Source: Timaviella sp038204505
GTDB lineage: Bacteria; Cyanobacteriota; Cyanobacteriia; Elainellales; Elainellaceae
NCBI GenBank assembly: GCA_038204505.1
Contig: JBBRCV010000314.1
Location: forward strand, 1-5,070
Length of the DNA: 5,070 nt
Direction of reading: 5' to 3'
In this document: positions 1 to 5,070 of the stretch, piece by piece
Layout of the letters: each line of letters begins with the position of its first letter
Numbering within the stretch: position 1 is the first letter of the stretch
The notes under the pieces: model-generated
What the model saw: only the letters and a program-made list of their open reading frames with translations
Told to the model about the DNA's origin: nothing
Databases searched by the model: none
Translations under genes and position numbers: made by a program

Positions 1-106
1 TGACCTGTTCTTCCGCTAACGGAACTCCTGGTGCAACTCGCTCAGTCCGCACCAAATATCGATCATTCCCCACTGGGGTTACAGAAACATGAAACTCCTG
101 TGTCAC
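1..106 (-). CDS. N-terminal fragment of a probable CHAT-domain protein (cut by window edge)
   Basis: The minus strand is open from a GTG at 106-104 to the window edge and gives 35 residues, beginning MTQEFHVSVTPVG and continuing YLVRTERVAPGVPLAEEQV. From memory, this matches the conserved opening of many cyanobacterial CHAT-domain proteins (caspase-like HetF/TPR-associated proteases or their inactive relatives). The CHAT domain itself lies outside the window, so the call rests on the N-terminal motif alone. The GTG start is chosen because an in-frame TGA lies ten codons upstream (136-134), no ATG lies between, and GGGAG sits at a normal distance. The gene is transcribed away from everything else here, so it is not in their operon. 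Codon use and openness support a real gene; the family name is less sure. Confidence 0.62.
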   Translation of the reverse strand, partial: MTQEFHVSVTPVGNDRYLVRTERVAPGVPLAEEQV

Positions 107-116
107 CGGATCAGCA

Positions 117-121
117 CTCCC
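117..121 (-). promoter_or_regulatory. Ribosome binding site of the left-edge gene
   Basis: On the minus strand GGGAG lies ten bases before the GTG at 106-104. It is the only purine-rich Shine-Dalgarno-like sequence near this frame and decides the choice of the GTG start. Confidence 0.5.
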
Positions 122-147
122 ACACGTCAGTTCTCATCACATACATC

Positions 148-206
148 ATTAAATTCTTGCTTGAAGATTAAATTCTTGAAGGCGCTATTAAATTCTTGAA
201 GACTCC
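148..206. repeat. Tandem repeat, three units of about 20 bp (family A)
   Basis: The 12-mer ATTAAATTCTTG occurs exactly at 148-159, 167-178 and 187-198, giving periods of 19 and 20 bases. Each core is followed by a variable tail containing GAAG or TTGAAG. The array lies about 40 bases upstream of the start of the minus-strand left-edge gene, so it sits in that gene's promoter region or leader. The unit is too short and the spacers too small for a CRISPR array. Function unknown. Confidence 0.8.
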
Positions 207-210
207 TGAA

Positions 211-282
211 GGGCAAATCTATCTCTATTAGAACAAGTATTATTCTCTATTAGAACAAGGGCAAATCTATCTCTATTAGAAC
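211..282. repeat. Tandem/direct repeat around a TCTATTAGA core (family B)
   Basis: A 24-base sequence beginning GGGCAAATCTATC and ending TATTAGAAC occurs exactly at 211-234 and again at 259-282. Between them is a partial copy, TCTCTATTAGAACAAG, at 244-259, matching 222-237. The shared core TCTATTAGA is a 4-bp palindrome around one central base and lies at 224-232, 246-254 and 272-280, spaced 22 and 26 bases. Such spacing, close to two helical turns, could suit repeated protein binding, but slippage or duplication explains it equally well. Confidence 0.8.
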
Positions 283-467
283 TCCTCAAGCTCTATTTCG
301 GCATGACTTATCTCAAAAACTAGACGGATTATGGCGGCAAAAAGTTCTTGAACTGAAAAATGGGATGGGACGACAGAAAAATCTTATCAACTGTGTTCTC
401 TAAATTCGTCCGGATACCCGCCATTAAGTCTAGAAGATGGGAATGGTAGATGCACCCTGATATGACT
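283..467. other. Gene-free stretch before the orphan terminator
   Basis: I see no convincing gene here. The longest plus-strand ATG frame is 29 codons (360-449), with no ribosome binding site and no recognisable sequence. The stretch runs into the terminator at 468-504, so it could be the body of a small RNA or part of a long psb34 leader. No tRNA, 6S, tmRNA, SRP or RNase P RNA signature was recognised by eye. Confidence 0.4.
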
Positions 468-504
468 CCCCTCACTTCCTGTCACTAGGATCTGAGGGGT
501 TTTT
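468..504 (+). terminator. Intrinsic terminator with no gene in front
   Basis: CCCCTCA (468-474) pairs perfectly with TGAGGGG (493-499), followed at once by five T (500-504). Inside, TCCT (477-480) can pair with AGGA (487-490) around a six-base loop, extending the hairpin across a small internal loop. The T tract is only on the plus strand, so it ends plus-strand transcripts. No plus-strand protein gene lies upstream within the window, and psb34 begins 138 bases downstream. Confidence 0.75.
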
Positions 505-594
505 CATTGGCATGTAGTTCCCATAGTTTCAACTTTTTCTTCAGTTATGAGCAACAGTTCACTCAGCAAATAGTTCAACCTACCCCGTAAATCC

Positions 595-600
595 TATAGA
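595..600 (+). promoter_or_regulatory. Possible -10 element of psb34
   Basis: TATAGA lies 42 bases before the psb34 start and downstream of the 468-504 terminator, which implies that psb34 needs a promoter in this interval. TAAAAT at 604-609 is an alternative. No convincing -35 box is visible (TTCAAC at 574-579 is a weak candidate with a 15-base spacer), so this is tentative. Confidence 0.25.
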
Positions 601-628
601 ATCTAAAATCAGTAAAACTTTGAAATAT

Positions 629-633
629 GAGGA
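629..633 (+). promoter_or_regulatory. Ribosome binding site of psb34
   Basis: GAGGA ends nine bases before the ATG at 643. It supports that start over the overlapping ATG at 627, which is in another frame and itself overlaps this motif. Confidence 0.55.
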
Positions 634-642
634 ACGAGTCAG

Positions 643-813
643 ATGCGCTATACCGAAGAAGAAGGCGGTCGCTTGAACAACTTTGCGGTGGAGCCGAAAG
701 TATACAAAGCAGAGCCTCCGACAAAGCGCCAGCAAATTCAGTACGTTGTTTTAGGAGTGGGGGCGATCGTCCTCGTGGTGGGGCTGTTCTTTGTGGCGTT
801 CGCTGTGTCTTAG
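643..813 (+). CDS. psb34: Photosystem II assembly protein Psb34
   Basis: This 56-residue protein begins MRYTEEEGGRLNNFAVEPKV, continues through AEPPTKRQQ and ends in one membrane helix (about residues 33-54, ending FFVAFAVS). The conserved soluble arm with EEGGRLNNFA and AEPPT, the single C-terminal helix and the length all fit Psb34, the family of Synechocystis Ssl1498. Psb34 is a thylakoid protein that binds CP47 in photosystem II assembly intermediates, near the site used by high-light-inducible proteins, with its N-terminal arm on the cytoplasmic face. It is not part of mature photosystem II. The ATG at 643 has GAGGA nine bases upstream. The gene stands alone: a terminator precedes it, and the next gene starts 280 bases later. 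The stop codon lies inside a tandem duplication (802-843). Confidence 0.9.
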   Translation: MRYTEEEGGRLNNFAVEPKVYKAEPPTKRQQIQYVVLGVGAIVLVVGLFFVAFAVS

Positions 814-843
814 GATAGGCAAGGCTGTGTCTTAGGACAGGCA
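802..843 (+). repeat. Tandem duplication of the psb34 3' end
   Basis: GCTGTGTCTTAGGATAGGCA (802-821) recurs at 824-843 with one change (T to C at the fourteenth base). The period is 22 bases. The first copy contains the last psb34 codons and the TAG stop; the second lies in the 3' untranslated region and repeats the same TAG. This looks like a recent slippage or duplication event that left the protein length unchanged. Confidence 0.85.
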
Positions 844-974
844 GGGAAGAGATGCATTGAGGCTCTAAGCAGTTCTCAAAATTGTGCCAGTCGAACAAGT
901 GGAAGAATTCTCTAGTCTTAATCCTGAATCTTAGTAGATTGATTGTAGAGGGATATATCTGAGCTAAGCGATAT

Positions 975-992
975 CACGATTGTTTCATCGTG
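975..992. promoter_or_regulatory. Perfect inverted repeat CACGAT-N6-ATCGTG
   Basis: CACGAT (975-980) and ATCGTG (987-992) are perfect inverted copies separated by TGTTTC. The element lies 102 bases before the TPR gene start. It could be a protein-binding operator or a small hairpin. A T-rich but interrupted stretch follows, so it might serve as a weak terminator for psb34 some 160 bases upstream; the absence of a clean T run argues against that. Confidence 0.4.
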
Positions 993-1006
993 TTCTTGTA
1001 TTGATT

Positions 1007-1020
1007 TTGACATCGATCAA
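1007..1020 (+). promoter_or_regulatory. Possible -35 box inside an FNR/CRP-like palindrome
   Basis: TTGACATCGATCAA contains a perfect -35 hexamer TTGACA (1007-1012). It also nearly matches the TTGAT-N4-ATCAA palindrome of the FNR/CRP family, with one mismatch in the left half. The adjoining bases extend it to TTTGA-N6-TCAAA. No good -10 box lies 16-18 bases downstream (TAAGCA at 1028 is closer and weak). If real, a regulator here would compete with or assist polymerase at the TPR gene promoter. This is inference from pattern only. Confidence 0.3.
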
Positions 1021-1037
1021 ATTCAGTTAAGCAACAA

Positions 1038-1097
1038 ATGAATCAGGGTACGCAAAGTCAGAAATCATCCTTCATCTGCCTGAGCTTCCTCCTGTGA
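1038..1097 (+). CDS. Possible 19-codon upstream frame overlapping the TPR gene start
   Basis: An ATG at 1038 opens 19 codons (MNQGTQSQKSSFICLSFLL) ending in TGA at 1095-1097. This stop overlaps the GTG start of the TPR gene as GTGA, the geometry typical of translational coupling. The peptide resembles no family I know. There is no ribosome binding site before the ATG, so chance is a serious alternative. Confidence 0.2.
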   Translation: MNQGTQSQKSSFICLSFLL

Positions 1098-3307
1098 CAG
1101 ACATCTCTTCTCGCAAAATTTTGGGGCAAAACCAGCTTACTTATCAGCGGCTCAAAGTTTCTCTGAGTCTAAGTTTGCGTCGTCAGATTTTTGTGGCAGT
1201 CTGTGATGATCTGCTTCTGCGCGATCGCCTAGCTACGCAGCTTCATACCGAACTGGCAAAATCCAAGGCGGAACCTCGTCGCTACCCCCGCCTGGTGAGC
1301 CTCAGTCTTAACCTCAATGATCCTAACCCGATCGTGCAAATTGCCCAGTGGTTGCGCCAAAACCCTCAACCTACTGCCAGTCGGCGAGTTGCCCCCATGC
1401 CAGCCTTCCAAATCATGGGAGTTGAGCAACTAACTCGACAATCGGCGGCAACCCAAAGGCTGTTCTTCACTCATCTTCAGAGCATCGAGCACAGCTTGCC
1501 CCTGCTAGAGTCGAGCCTTTTAATTTGGACAACTCAGCCCTGGTTTCGGGCGTTACCTCAGTCTGCTCCCGATTTTTGGCATTGTCGTACAGGCGTTTTT
1601 GAATTTGTCGGTGACCCTACGCCCTTGCAAAACAGTGGCACTTGGGAAATTGGCACCAGCGGCTCAAACATCCGCCCCAGTGACTTGCCTCAGCCCGGAA
1701 GTCAGGGCGATCGCTCTAGCGAACCAGACTCAGGCGAAGAGGCTCCTCGTTTAGACGATCGCTCTAATTTAGGTCGGCGATGGAATCCACCACTAGACGG
1801 TGGCTTGGAAGATGATTTAGAAGAGTATTCCTCTAGATCAACGTCGGTTGTTATTACGGTTCCTTCTCAGGCTTCGGCTGTTGCCACTGCGACTGTAATA
1901 AAGCCAAACACTCGCTTTCCAACTGCTGTAGCGGTTCAAGTTGCAGCAGATCAAGACGCTGTAGCAGATCGAGATAGTAGCTCATCAGCTTTAACGCTTC
2001 TGATGGCTGAGGAAGAAGAGGAAGAGATCGCGCTTTTGCCCTTGCCTCAGCAAATTGAACTGCTGAAACAACAAAATGCTGATCCAGAAATGCTGGTGGA
2101 TGCGTACCGAAATTTTGGTAATCTTTACCGCGATCGCATTGAACAGGGAGACGCTTCTCCCGAAAATATTACAGCCGCCATCCAAGCCTACGAAAGGGTT
2201 CTGCCCCTACTGCCCGAAAAGTCTGCCCTCTGGGTCGATATTCTCAACGATTTAGGCAGTCTCTACTGGATGCTCTCCCGCACTCCCTTTGATTTAACAG
2301 TTGCCCTTCACCACCTCAAAAAAGGCATTCTGGCATATCAACTTGCCCTCACTAAGGTCGATTTAGAATCTCAGGCAGAGGTTTACCCAATGGTGCAATG
2401 CAACCTTGGCTCGGCATATACTGACCTGGCGCGTTATCAAGATCCAGCACAGAACCTGGTGTTAGCGGTACAGTCTTATCAAGAAGCGCTGCGGCTGCGA
2501 GGGGCAGAGGTTGACCCGCACCGCTATGCTTCTACCCAAAATAATTTGGGCACAACTTACTGGAACTTGGCGCAGCACCAAGAGCCGGAAGCTAATTTGA
2601 AGGCGGCGATCGCTGCTTACTCCGAAGCCCTCTGCTACTATGACCCCAAAGTAGATCCGCTGAACTACGCCATGATCCAGAACAATTTGGGCACGGGTTA
2701 CTGGAACCTGGCACAGTGCAACTTGCCAGGTAACTTGGCAGAGGGCGATCGCTCTCAAGACTGGCTCGATCAGGCGGTTGCCGCTTATCAACTGGCACTG
2801 CAATACCGCACTGTACAAGCGGCTCCGGCTGCATTTGCTGCCACTCAAAATAATCTAGGTACTGCTTACTGGCACATCGCCAACCAATCCACTCACCCAG
2901 CCCAGAAGCTCGATAGTTTACGACAGGCGATCGTGGCATACGAGGCAACACTAGAAGCAGCCGAAATCATGACAAGGCACCAACACGATCCGGCGCTACC
3001 CGCAACCCTCAGCTTCGACCTATTTGCCACATCCAACAATTTAGGGTTGGCATACTACCAGGTTGCTACGGATTCTAAAGCAGGTCTGGACGGTGTGATG
3101 CAATCAGCTTATCTAGAATCTGCGATGCGGCATCACGTCCAAGCCTACCAGGGCTGGACTCCTCGCCCCGAACTTCAGCAAACCGCTTTTAGCTGTATGG
3201 TTCAAACCTGTCGCGCTTTTTACAGCCAGCTAGGAATCGTTGGTCAAAACCTGGCGCTTTCTCTCATTCCTGGGCAACTGCTTCCAGAAGTTCTACCCAA
3301 ACTGTAG
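1094..3307 (+). CDS. TPR-repeat protein with a degenerate NTPase-like N-terminal domain
   Basis: This 737-residue protein has three parts. Residues about 10-175 alternate strands and helices like a P-loop STAND/AAA ATPase: a first strand and helix (QIFVAVCDD then LRDRLATQL, 31-50), a Walker-B-like strand (AFQIMGVEQL, 104-113) and a sensor-like strand (SSLLIWTTQPWFR, 140-152). No GxxxxGK[ST] Walker A is present, so ATP hydrolysis is unlikely. Residues about 176-320 are a variable acidic linker with six consecutive Glu (306-311). From about 333 to 691 come some seven TPR-like units of about 45 residues, several carrying QNNLGTxYW (482-490, 529-537, 585-593), probably a protein-interaction scaffold. 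No signal peptide or membrane helix is seen, so it is likely cytoplasmic. The start is GTG without a Shine-Dalgarno sequence; the frame stays open upstream to 1031 but offers no ATG, GTG or TTG. The partner and pathway are unknown. Confidence 0.85.
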   Translation: MTDISSRKILGQNQLTYQRLKVSLSLSLRRQIFVAVCDDLLLRDRLATQLHTELAKSKAEPRRYPRLVSLSLNLNDPNPIVQIAQWLRQNPQPTASRRVAPMPAFQIMGVEQLTRQSAATQRLFFTHLQSIEHSLPLLESSLLIWTTQPWFRALPQSAPDFWHCRTGVFEFVGDPTPLQNSGTWEIGTSGSNIRPSDLPQPGSQGDRSSEPDSGEEAPRLDDRSNLGRRWNPPLDGGLEDDLEEYSSRSTSVVITVPSQASAVATATVIKPNTRFPTAVAVQVAADQDAVADRDSSSSALTLLMAEEEEEEIALLPLPQQIELLKQQNADPEMLVDAYRNFGNLYRDRIEQGDASPENITAAIQAYERVLPLLPEKSALWVDILNDLGSLYWMLSRTPFDLTVALHHLKKGILAYQLALTKVDLESQAEVYPMVQCNLGSAYTDLARYQDPAQNLVLAVQSYQEALRLRGAEVDPHRYASTQNNLGTTYWNLAQHQEPEANLKAAIAAYSEALCYYDPKVDPLNYAMIQNNLGTGYWNLAQCNLPGNLAEGDRSQDWLDQAVAAYQLALQYRTVQAAPAAFAATQNNLGTAYWHIANQSTHPAQKLDSLRQAIVAYEATLEAAEIMTRHQHDPALPATLSFDLFATSNNLGLAYYQVATDSKAGLDGVMQSAYLESAMRHHVQAYQGWTPRPELQQTAFSCMVQTCRAFYSQLGIVGQNLALSLIPGQLLPEVLPKL

Positions 3308-3387
3308 ACCTACGCTCCTAATGTGGGCATATTGACGGGGTTAGCCTCTAGCCAAGGCATCTAGTTGTAAGGCGATCGAGAACCCCT

Positions 3388-3642
3388 ATGCCCAGAACTC
3401 CTAACGAATTTGCGGTACACATCATGATTGACGGGGGACACCGCGAAGAAATTCGGTTCCCCACTATTCAAGATTTTCAGAAATGGTACAGCACTGAACT
3501 GGTGCCTAAATCGGGTTCGAGTGAATTTATCAACGTCCCCATCAAAAATATTCAAGGGGAATACATGGTCGTTCGTCCGACGGCTGTGATGGCGCTGCGG
3601 GTGGAACCCGTATTTTCGGGCAGCGTCGATCGCGGTTATTAG
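3388..3642 (+). CDS. Conserved-looking 84-residue protein of unknown function
   Basis: The product begins MPRTPNEFAVHIMIDGGHRE and is small, soluble and without a signal peptide or membrane helix. It reads like a compact alpha/beta domain: a strand (FAVHIMID), a helix (IQDFQKWYSTELV, about 27-39), then two strands around VPIKN and YMVVRP and a final strand (VMALRVEPVF). The style is familiar from small cyanobacterial hypothetical proteins, but I cannot assign a family. The ATG has only a weak upstream purine stretch (AAGG at 3369-3372, rather far away, or GAGAA at 3378-3382, rather close). It lies 80 bases after the TPR gene with no terminator visible between, and a strong terminator follows, so the two may share a transcript. 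Confidence 0.75.
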   Translation: MPRTPNEFAVHIMIDGGHREEIRFPTIQDFQKWYSTELVPKSGSSEFINVPIKNIQGEYMVVRPTAVMALRVEPVFSGSVDRGY

Positions 3643-3669
3643 ATCTTCTCAAAAGATGTACTTTCTTCT

Positions 3670-3706
3670 AGATTCCCGACTTCTTAAAGGAGATGGGAAT
3701 CTTTTT
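3670..3706 (+). terminator. Intrinsic terminator after the 84-residue protein gene
   Basis: AGATTCCC (3670-3677) pairs perfectly with GGGAATCT (3695-3702), and the T run continues to 3706. Within the loop CTTC (3680-3683) can pair with GGAG (3689-3692), including one G-T wobble. It lies 27 bases after the TAG at 3640-3642 and separates the upstream genes from the mltA-like gene. Confidence 0.82.
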
Positions 3707-3740
3707 ATGGGGCACTGTCGATCGCCAAAGTACGTCTAGG

Positions 3741-3750
3741 TGGTAAAAAT
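3741..3750 (+). promoter_or_regulatory. Possible extended -10 of the MltA gene
   Basis: TGGTAAAAAT resembles an extended -10 element (TG-N-TAnnnT) and lies 29 bases before the start codon, after the 3670-3706 terminator, where a new promoter is expected. TAGAAA at 3759-3764 is an alternative. No clear -35 box is present. Confidence 0.22.
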
Positions 3751-3779
3751 CTATCTAGTAGAAAATTCAGCGGACTGCC

Positions 3780-4961
3780 ATGCTTATGCGATCGCTCTTT
3801 TTAAAAAGAGGCTACGTCACTGCCCTCTTTTGCCTCAGCCTTTGGATTACCCTCACCTTTGCCAACCCGCTGATTCAACCTGCCCAAAGTGCTGACCTAC
3901 CGCTACAACGAGTTGAACTGATTGAGGATTCGATGGGTTTGGATCAGCAGCTTTGGGGCACGGGCAACGATCGCCAAGCGCTCCTAACTTCTATTGATTA
4001 TTCCTTGGGGTATTTGCGATCGCCCTCTGCCTCGACTGCTTATCGACAATATTCCGTTCCCGGCTTCTCCTTGGAACGCGTCCGTAGCAGCCTTACTCGG
4101 TTCCGGCAGCTTGTGACAGCGGCGCGTTCACCCGAAGATCTACAGGCTTCGGTACGGCAAGAATTTGACCTGTATCAATCGGCAGGGAATGATGGCAACG
4201 GCACGGTGGGCTTTACGGGTTACTTTCAGCCAACTTATGCAGCAAGCCGAGTGCAGACCCCAGAGTTTCGCTATCCACTTTACCGAATGCCTACTAATTT
4301 GGGTGGATTGGGCAACCCGACGAGGCTAGACCTGGAAGGGCGAGATGGTTTAAGCGGAAGGGGACTGCTACGTGGGCTGGAGTTGGTGTGGTTGCGCGAT
4401 CGCCTACAAGCGTACCTCGTGCAAGTACAAGGCTCGGCGCAGCTTCAAATGACCGATGGCTCGACCCTCTCTGTGGGCTATGCCGGGCACACTGACTATC
4501 CCTACGTCAGCATGGGGCGCGAGTTGGTGAATGCTGGGAAGTTTCGCTTGGAGGATCTGAGTTTGCCCGTGTTGATTCAATACTTCCAGCAAAATCCGGC
4601 AGATATGGATGTGTATATTCCTCGCAACAACCGTTTTGTCTTTTTTGAGGAAACAACAGGCACTCCGGCAACAGGAAGTTTGGGCGTTCCGGTGACAGCA
4701 GGGCGATCGATCGCCACTGATAAATCTTTGATGCCGCCCGGAGCATTAGCGTTAATTCAAACCCTGATTCCCGAAAAAGATGAAAGCGGAAACTTGGTGC
4801 CGCAGCCTGCAAGTCGGTATGTGTTGGATCAAGATACGGGCGGGGCAATTCGGGGAGCGGGACGGGTGGATTTATTTATGGGAACGGGGACGTTGGCGGG
4901 CGATCGGGCAGGGTTAATCAATGCGACAGGACGGCTTTATTATCTGTTGCTGAAGGGATAG
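3780..4961 (+). CDS. mltA: MltA-type membrane-bound/secreted lytic murein transglycosylase
   Basis: The 393-residue product is a family GH102 lytic transglycosylase. These enzymes cut the MurNAc-GlcNAc bond of peptidoglycan and leave 1,6-anhydro-MurNAc ends. Family motifs appear in order: FTGYFQP (145-151), LVWLRDRLQAYLVQVQGSA (202-220), GYAGHTDYPYVSMGREL (233-249), RFVFF (285-289) and the C-terminal 3D domain with QDTGGAIRGAGRVDLF (351-366). Asp352 is the likely catalytic acid by analogy with E. coli Asp308, and Asp364 is another conserved aspartate. The N-terminus is a signal peptide: Lys9-Arg10, then a hydrophobic core to about Ala28, with cleavage possibly after Ala28 or Ser37. Cys18 lies in no lipobox (Phe precedes it), so unlike E. 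coli MltA it is probably not a lipoprotein. The start could also be the second ATG (3786). It stands alone after a terminator. Confidence 0.9.
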   Translation: MLMRSLFLKRGYVTALFCLSLWITLTFANPLIQPAQSADLPLQRVELIEDSMGLDQQLWGTGNDRQALLTSIDYSLGYLRSPSASTAYRQYSVPGFSLERVRSSLTRFRQLVTAARSPEDLQASVRQEFDLYQSAGNDGNGTVGFTGYFQPTYAASRVQTPEFRYPLYRMPTNLGGLGNPTRLDLEGRDGLSGRGLLRGLELVWLRDRLQAYLVQVQGSAQLQMTDGSTLSVGYAGHTDYPYVSMGRELVNAGKFRLEDLSLPVLIQYFQQNPADMDVYIPRNNRFVFFEETTGTPATGSLGVPVTAGRSIATDKSLMPPGALALIQTLIPEKDESGNLVPQPASRYVLDQDTGGAIRGAGRVDLFMGTGTLAGDRAGLINATGRLYYLLLKG

Positions 4962-5070
4962 AGGTACTAAAGGAATAGGCTCAGGGCAGACGCATCTAAA
5001 CCTTAACTTTAGCTTTCGAGTCTGATGAGCTAACGGTAATAGTGATCACGAAACTAGCATATATTTCCTG
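4962..5070. other. Gene-free right tail with weak inverted repeats
   Basis: No gene is visible. TTAGCT (5009-5014) and AGCTAA (5028-5033) form a six-base inverted repeat around a 13-base loop without a T run, so it is a poor terminator candidate for the MltA gene. GTGATCAC (5042-5049) is a perfect 8-base palindrome, followed by AT-rich CATATATTT (5059-5067), which could hold a -10 element of a gene beyond the edge. Confidence 0.3.

Larger units (their letters stand above)
1221..4403. repeat. Eight dispersed HIP1 octamers (GCGATCGC)
   Basis: Exact copies begin at 1221, 1707, 2130, 2606, 2745, 3788, 4016 and 4396. This is about one per 630 bases, against one per roughly 65 kb expected for a random octamer at equal base use. 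Near-copies containing CGATCG occur elsewhere, for example at 767, 2927, 3371, 3627, 3718, 4704 and 4901. HIP1 abundance is a hallmark of many cyanobacterial genomes. All eight exact sites are inside genes; two of them (1707 and 2745) encode Gly-Asp-Arg-Ser in variable loops of the TPR protein. Confidence 0.9.

Noticed and set aside
148..282. CRISPR array
   Set aside because: Units are 12-24 bases, adjacent or partial, and spacers are absent or themselves repeated; this is tandem repetition.
360..449. 29-codon plus-strand frame (MGWDDRKIL...) before the terminator
   Set aside because: There is no ribosome binding site and no recognisable sequence, and the length is within chance expectation. 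The terminator 18 bases after its stop is the only support.
464..504. Yfr1-like cyanobacterial small RNA, because of ACTCCCCTCAC next to a terminator
   Set aside because: The Yfr1 core is an unpaired ACUCCUCAC(AC) between two hairpins. Here an extra C interrupts the motif and it forms the terminator stem itself.
627..818. 63-codon plus-strand frame starting at ATG 627
   Set aside because: It overlaps psb34 in another frame, is rich in Arg and Ser without a family resemblance, and lacks its own ribosome binding site. The frame from 643 gives a clear Psb34.
857..879. Terminator of psb34 formed by TTGAG and CTCAA
   Set aside because: The stem is only five A/T-rich pairs around a 13-base loop, with no T run after it.
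575..898. 107-codon minus-strand frame opposite psb34
   Set aside because: It is antisense to psb34, with low-complexity Pro/Arg/Ser content and no recognisable domain; a shadow frame.
2462..2951. Minus-strand frames opposite the TPR repeats
   Set aside because: They are antisense shadows of the repetitive TPR coding sequence and overlap each other in different frames.
4404..4848. Minus-strand frames opposite the MltA gene
   Set aside because: The plus strand here encodes conserved MltA motifs, and the antisense frames show no domain or start signal.

Overview
The window looks like cyanobacterial chromosome. Three things point there: a recognisable photosystem II assembly protein gene (psb34), eight exact copies of the cyanobacterial HIP1 octamer GCGATCGC in about 5 kb, and a TPR protein and an 84-residue protein whose sequence style I know from cyanobacteria. 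A filamentous or Leptolyngbya-like host is a guess; the sequence does not fix the genus.

Layout from left to right. The left edge holds the first 35 codons of a minus-strand gene whose N-terminus resembles the conserved opening of cyanobacterial CHAT-domain proteins. It starts at a GTG with a good ribosome binding site. Next comes a gene-free stretch of more than 500 bases. It holds two families of short tandem repeats (148-206 and 211-282), then featureless sequence, then a good plus-strand intrinsic terminator (468-504) with no obvious gene in front of it. psb34 follows (643-813, plus). The last bases of psb34, including its stop codon, are duplicated in tandem just downstream. The gap before the next gene carries two inverted repeats and a 19-codon upstream reading frame that overlaps the next start by GTGA.

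The largest gene (1094-3307) encodes a 737-residue protein. Its N-terminal part has the look of a P-loop NTPase without a Walker A loop. A variable acidic linker and about seven 45-residue TPR units follow. After 80 bases comes an 84-residue protein of unknown function (3388-3642), closed by a clear terminator (3670-3706), so the two may form one transcript. The last gene (3780-4961) is a secreted MltA-type lytic transglycosylase with its 3D domain intact. The right tail has no gene.

The genes do not form one pathway: photosystem II assembly, a probable protein-interaction scaffold, an unknown small protein and a cell-wall enzyme are simply neighbours. The main leads are the degenerate NTPase-TPR protein, the orphan terminator upstream of psb34, the duplicated psb34 end, and the overlapping upstream frame before the TPR gene. 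I do not see a clear defence island, mobile element or CRISPR array.
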